Shown here in pieces: positions 63,401 to 64,000 of a stretch of 64,000 nt of DNA; the first letter of the stretch is position 1; each line of letters begins with the position of its first letter. The translations under genes were made by a program, and so were the position numbers. The stretch comes from Microcoleus vaginatus PCC 9802 (lineage in GTDB: Bacteria > Cyanobacteriota > Cyanobacteriia > Cyanobacteriales > Microcoleaceae). The notes below the pieces were generated by a model that was not told where the DNA came from, did not search any database, and saw only the letters and a program-made list of their open reading frames with translations. The DNA lies in assembly GCA_022701275.1 (NCBI GenBank), contig CP031740.1, forward strand, positions 4,537,001 to 4,601,000. The letters run 5' to 3'.

Positions 63401-64000
63401 CCATCCTTGTTAAAGTCGCCGACAAGCACAAAATAGGGAGTTGACCCCACGCTCAAATTAGTGGCTGTGGCAAAAGTACCATTACCATTCCCCAGCAAGA
63501 TGGAGACGTTGTTAGAGGTTTGATTGGCTGTAGCTACATCAAAATTGCCGTCGGCGTTAAAGTCTCCCACAGCTACGCCATAAGGACTTGACCCCACCCC
63601 AAAGTAAGTGGCTACACCAAAAGTGCCATCGCCATTCCCTAACAGGAGAGAAACGTCGTTAGTAGAATTATTGGCCGTAACTAAGTCAGAATTGCCGTCT
63701 TTGTTAAAGTCCTCTACAGCGACAGACCAGGTAGTGAGATCGCTTGGCGGGCTGGTGTTAAGATTAGTGGCAGCGCCAAATTTGCCAGTGCCATCTCCCA
63801 GTGCGATCGAGACGTTGCGATTAACTCCAGTGGTTGCAAAGGCTAGGTCAAGGTTGCCGTCTTTGTTAAAGTCCCCAGTCGCAACTTTACGGAGACTGTA
63901 GGTTATGGGAAAATTAGTTGCCGGATCAAAAGTAGGCAGAACATACTCGTAACCTGCTAATACTTCGGCTTCAAATACCAGCGGCGTTTCTATTTCCCCG
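54490..64000 (-). CDS. Giant Calx-beta/FG-GAP/RTX secreted protein, N-terminus cut by window edge
   Basis: The frame runs from the stop at 54490 to the right edge (over 3160 residues visible; a GTG at 63597 is not the real start, since the reading continues through GEIETPLVFEAEVLAGYEYV upstream). In protein order: FG-GAP/VCBS repeats (GDFNADGNFDVATAN; genomic 62.9-64.0 kb), a Calx-beta domain, two copies of a large module starting STLSPYQIDLKTG (60.2-62.5 kb), several Calx-beta-like repeats (SITPTATTATEGGANGTYSA), a PGGGGTV linker (58.85-59.22 kb), more repeats, a second FG-GAP block (SAAWGDYDNDGDLDILLAG; 56.6-57.7 kb), an FnIII-like domain, an EF-hand pair (DTNKNGEIDPSEG), a helical part and RTX nonapeptides (GGKGSDTILGSSGDDALF) near the end. 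It is likely a type I-secreted, Ca-binding adhesin. Confidence 0.92.
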   Translation of the reverse strand, partial: GEIETPLVFEAEVLAGYEYVLPTFDPATNFPITYSLRKVATGDFNKDGNLDLAFATTGVNRNVSIALGDGTGKFGAATNLNTSPPSDLTTWSVAVEDFNKDGNSDLVTANNSTNDVSLLLGNGDGTFGVATYFGVGSSPYGVAVGDFNADGNFDVATANQTSNNVSILLGNGNGTFATATNLSVGSTPYFVLVGDFNKDGKSDFATANSGSSDVSIVLQNADGTFGAAANFTVGNSPNYIALGDFNGDNNPDLATSNEGGSNNVSILLGTGTGSFSAATNFGVGTQPLAIASGDFNADGKIDLATANNSSGDVSVLFGSGDGSFGTATNFVVGDSPQGIVVGDFNKDGLSDLATANFDSQNTSILLNTTPAVNFGAATYSGTEGTADTVVNIPVTISATPDADVTVPIVIDPSSTATENSDYTFSPTSITFPAGATGDALTQNVAFTIKPDNLVENAETAIFNFGTITGGVAGTTKQTTLTIAANGQPSTLSPYQIDLKTGEITGGENPFISLVNTPTDSNADSWLEAVAKINFDGKIKKAKFIVEYDQTPSGWTVNLGDSGSNDGYGGDGSTQSRDAEMNIVNGNMSVFGNDYNTPPGGELTPGNLPNFVTNASSVELEVSNEQLGWDNKNGLNNSLNSPYLYALNGQVDATGPVNSEIYAGFNRVISGPGDRIGSGASKVTILLNPIDYAVTAGVATVTEGNSGTTAATFTVTRSGCTELASTVDYAIAGSASNVSDYKNIGGTSGATAATGTINFAAGETSKTITLDVLGDSAIETNETLEVTLSNPSVLDSTPTITTASATTTISNDDTAGVSITPTETTATEAGTNGTYSVVLKSQPSDPVTITLTTGDQIEAIAPLTFTADNWDDPQTVTVKAVNDTSVEGAHSANLTHIVSSADTNYNGIVVPGVTVAITDNDVAPPPPPPPVGTSTLSPYQIDLKTGTITGGPNPFISLVNTPTDSNADSWLEAVAKINFDGKIKKAKFIVEYDQTPSGWTVNLGDSGSNDGYGGDGSTQSRDAEMNIVNGNMSVFGNDYNTPPGGELTPGNLPNFVTNASSVELEVSNEQLGWDNKNGLNNSLNSPYLYALNGQVDATGPVNSEIYAGFNRVISGPGDRIGSGASKVTILLNPIDYAVTAGVATVTEGNSGTTAATFTVTRSGCTELASTVDYAIAGSASNVSDYKNIGGTSGATAATGTINFAAGETSKTITLDVLGDAAIEANETLEVTLSNPSKLDSTPTITTATATTTISNDDTAGFTINPTALTTSEVGGQADFTVKLDAQPTANVTIGLSSDKVAEGTVSTNSLTFTPANYNEPQKVTVTGVDDLLVDGDQPYKIVTAVAVSTDPDFNNLNPDDVTVTNSDNETPGVTVNPTAGLTTGEAGSSANFTVVLNTQPTANVTIGLNTDNVAEGTVSPNTLTFTPTNWSAPQQVTVTGVDDSLADGDMGYKVVTGTTVSTDGDYSNRDVADVSLTNKDDDTAGISITPTATTATEGGANGTYSAVLKSQPSAPVTITLTTGNQIETIAPLTFTPDNWDQAQTVTVKAVDDTVVEGAQSANITHTVTSTDAKYNSGIVVPGVTVAIADNDLAPEPGGGGTVEPGGGGTVEPGGGGTVEPGGGGTVEPGGGGTVAQPGGGGTVAQPGGGGTVAQPGGGGTVEPGGGGTVEPGGGGTVAQPGGGGTVAQPGGGGTVAQPGGGGTVVEPGGGGTVVEPILGSPGIVISPASGLVTTEAGGTDTFTIKLTRQPTADVRIDLRSSNEAEGVISTESITFNSVNWNQWQPITITGVDDRVFDGDQTYQIVSAPAVSADSGYNGLNAPDATVVNRGNTIPPSEESSSDLDSDTAANPGITVSPTNGLITTKTGGKAKFTLALNSKPTAPVTIGLNVSPQNPTEGSLSTPGVTFTPDNWNIPQEVTVKGEGGTFSAAANRPYTIVTAPAISTDSKYSGLDASDVSLTNMFVYADPYNQYPQIVVGPTNELITTEAGDTANFSVVLTQQPMADVVIPVSSDNPAEGTVSVSTLKFTPDNWDIAQTVTIKGINDNQSDGDRPYKIILGEAISNESADSGSSFGSARYSGFDPQDVSVTNLERSYTFNKINTEISNDFNGGAISGWGDYSGDGKLDFIASGRPKPLSSFGSSFDFTGTWLYRNSGSTFTAESGDPSWESASAASWGDYNNDSQLDFLLQTNGGKYGTPSSLKLFGNNGDGWNGSTIEYISPNNSSSPAWGDYNNDGKLDILKATQQSITTENADGTFSTLENASLLYRNTGKSDIVLTADITTQLPGVLNGSAAWGDYNKDGKLDILLTGDSVSGKIAKVFGNTGSGFSEAFALPGVSNGSAAWGDYDNDGDLDILLAGNSDSGNITKVYRNTGSGFSEDTTAALPGGSSAAWGDYDNDGKFDILLDSKVYRNTGTGFSEDTSAGVTGDGQGSWGDYDSDGKLDILLGNQVYRSNTAIANTPPTAPTGLSAQPDGQNVTFNWNPATDAQTPSPGLSYNLRVGTTEGGIDILPPMSLNNGTRQVVGLGNVNQNTQWQLKDLPPGTYYWSVQAIDAAWAGSEFATEGSFTVGNRPPEEKISLGGRYSEFNQAIKDVYTDPDGDQISYQLTLLDGSPLYSYPYSSWLGLEFDSPTNEIRFIGTPPTGAQPFRAKLIATDSYGASSEQIFTVTTYPGTDRWVIDGYIDGATVFLDANKNAVLDTNEPSTTTDTGGKFNLNIPFETFDTNKNGEIDPSEGNLVAIGGTDTATGLPLETPVTAPPDASVVTLLTTLVADLIDKGIEPEEAQSLVKAALGLPAEVDLTSLDPIEATNNNQPGGVQVLAEMVKVQNFITQTSALIDGASSAANSDIVKAVVSSITNQIQSGTVLNLSNAAALEPIIQQAATKIQQIDPSFNIQTVSQITSQAATVMATVNQRIDAAVSNPTATSIPESLARLQQVALGPTTQDFKEVGTGNKPISQVVADNTGTALDSRIEAVILPAGIATPVVSGDADLGSNSPNSILGTNGDDILTGDSANNVLMGMRGNDSLDGVLGNDTIFGGKGSDTILGSSGDDALFAGRGADILNGDDGNDILYGGKGDDLLNGGLGSDSLIGGMGVDKFLLSTNSGTDTITDFEVGKDLLVLGNGLSFSQLTISQDSGATLIRLAQTGEILASLNGVSASSISAVNFGLI
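58853..59222 (-). repeat. Minisatellite encoding 14 PGGGGTV units
   Basis: Units of 24 bp (EPGGGGTV) and 27 bp (AQPGGGGTV or VEPGGGGTV) alternate in blocks of 5, 3, 2, 3 and 1. The DNA core (CCACCACCGCCGGG on the plus strand) is unchanged in every unit. All lengths are multiples of three, so the frame holds whatever the copy number. It forms a flexible linker between Calx-beta-like blocks. Confidence 0.95.
60223..61203 (-). repeat. Internal duplication, copy nearer the C-terminus
   Basis: This segment of about 980 bp is almost identical to 61555-62535, shifted by exactly 1332 bp (444 codons). It encodes the module from STLSPYQIDLKTG to SATTTISNDDTAG. Confidence 0.92.
61555..62535 (-). repeat. 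Internal duplication, copy nearer the N-terminus
   Basis: This is the partner of 60223-61203. Differences cluster at the two ends (for example GEITGGEN against GTITGGPN, VLDSTPTITTASA against KLDSTPTITTATA), while the middle is unchanged, as expected from gene conversion or a recent duplication. Confidence 0.92.

Overview
The window comes from a cyanobacterium, most likely a filamentous, non-heterocystous type of the Microcoleus/Oscillatoria group. The genus is an inference; the phylum is well supported. Evidence includes a photosystem II D2 gene, a carboxysome shell gene (ccmP), ycf23, a UPF0367 gene, a UbiD-type decarboxylase, very many GCGATCGC-like HIP1 octamers in both genes and spacers, and spacers full of short palindromic repeats. 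Both ends of the window cut genes: an amino acid permease on the left and a giant repeat protein on the right.

1-7.7 kb: an amino acid permease, then the phosphate uptake operon pstS-pstC-pstA-pstB on the minus strand. Two near-identical copies of a three-part Pho box lie upstream of pstS. Next is an unusual zinc ribbon-NYN-LOTUS protein. 7.8-16.5 kb: ubiD, then an accessory island with a higB/higA-like toxin-antitoxin pair, an NB-ARC/TPR (STAND-type) ATPase, its upstream partner gene, three tandem copies of a small HTH gene (the middle one without a start codon) and two small plus-strand genes. The NB-ARC reading frame has no usable start codon in its upstream part. It joins the partner gene through an A AAA AAG heptamer followed, 6 nt later, by a 7-bp hairpin, which looks like a programmed -1 frameshift signal and is the most interesting object in the window. 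An ECF-type ATPase with a UPF0367 gene closes this part.

16.5-30 kb: a stand-alone psbD, a strongly structured non-coding stretch before a pterin dehydratase, an HD-GYP phosphodiesterase, an SLH-porin, an Rrf2 regulator next to cysK, an RTX-glycerophosphodiesterase, a DnaJ-domain protein and an MscS channel carrying a cyclic-nucleotide-binding domain. 30-43 kb: a fused double 6-pyruvoyl-tetrahydropterin-synthase-like protein, a membrane TPR protein, Uma2 and DUF262 proteins, a TPP riboswitch with thiC, a decayed cytosine methyltransferase, pyrE, small exported proteins, ccmP with a pentapeptide protein, and a 437-bp tandem duplication of a WGxxGxxG protein gene.

43-64 kb: a very large multi-PAS hybrid histidine kinase broken by one extra base, a creatininase-family protein, ycf23, several conserved cyanobacterial proteins, dprA, a MITE-like palindrome, and a giant (over 3100 residues visible) Calx-beta/FG-GAP/RTX secreted protein with a 1332-bp internal duplication and a Gly-rich minisatellite. 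No rRNA, tRNA, CRISPR array or intact insertion sequence was seen.
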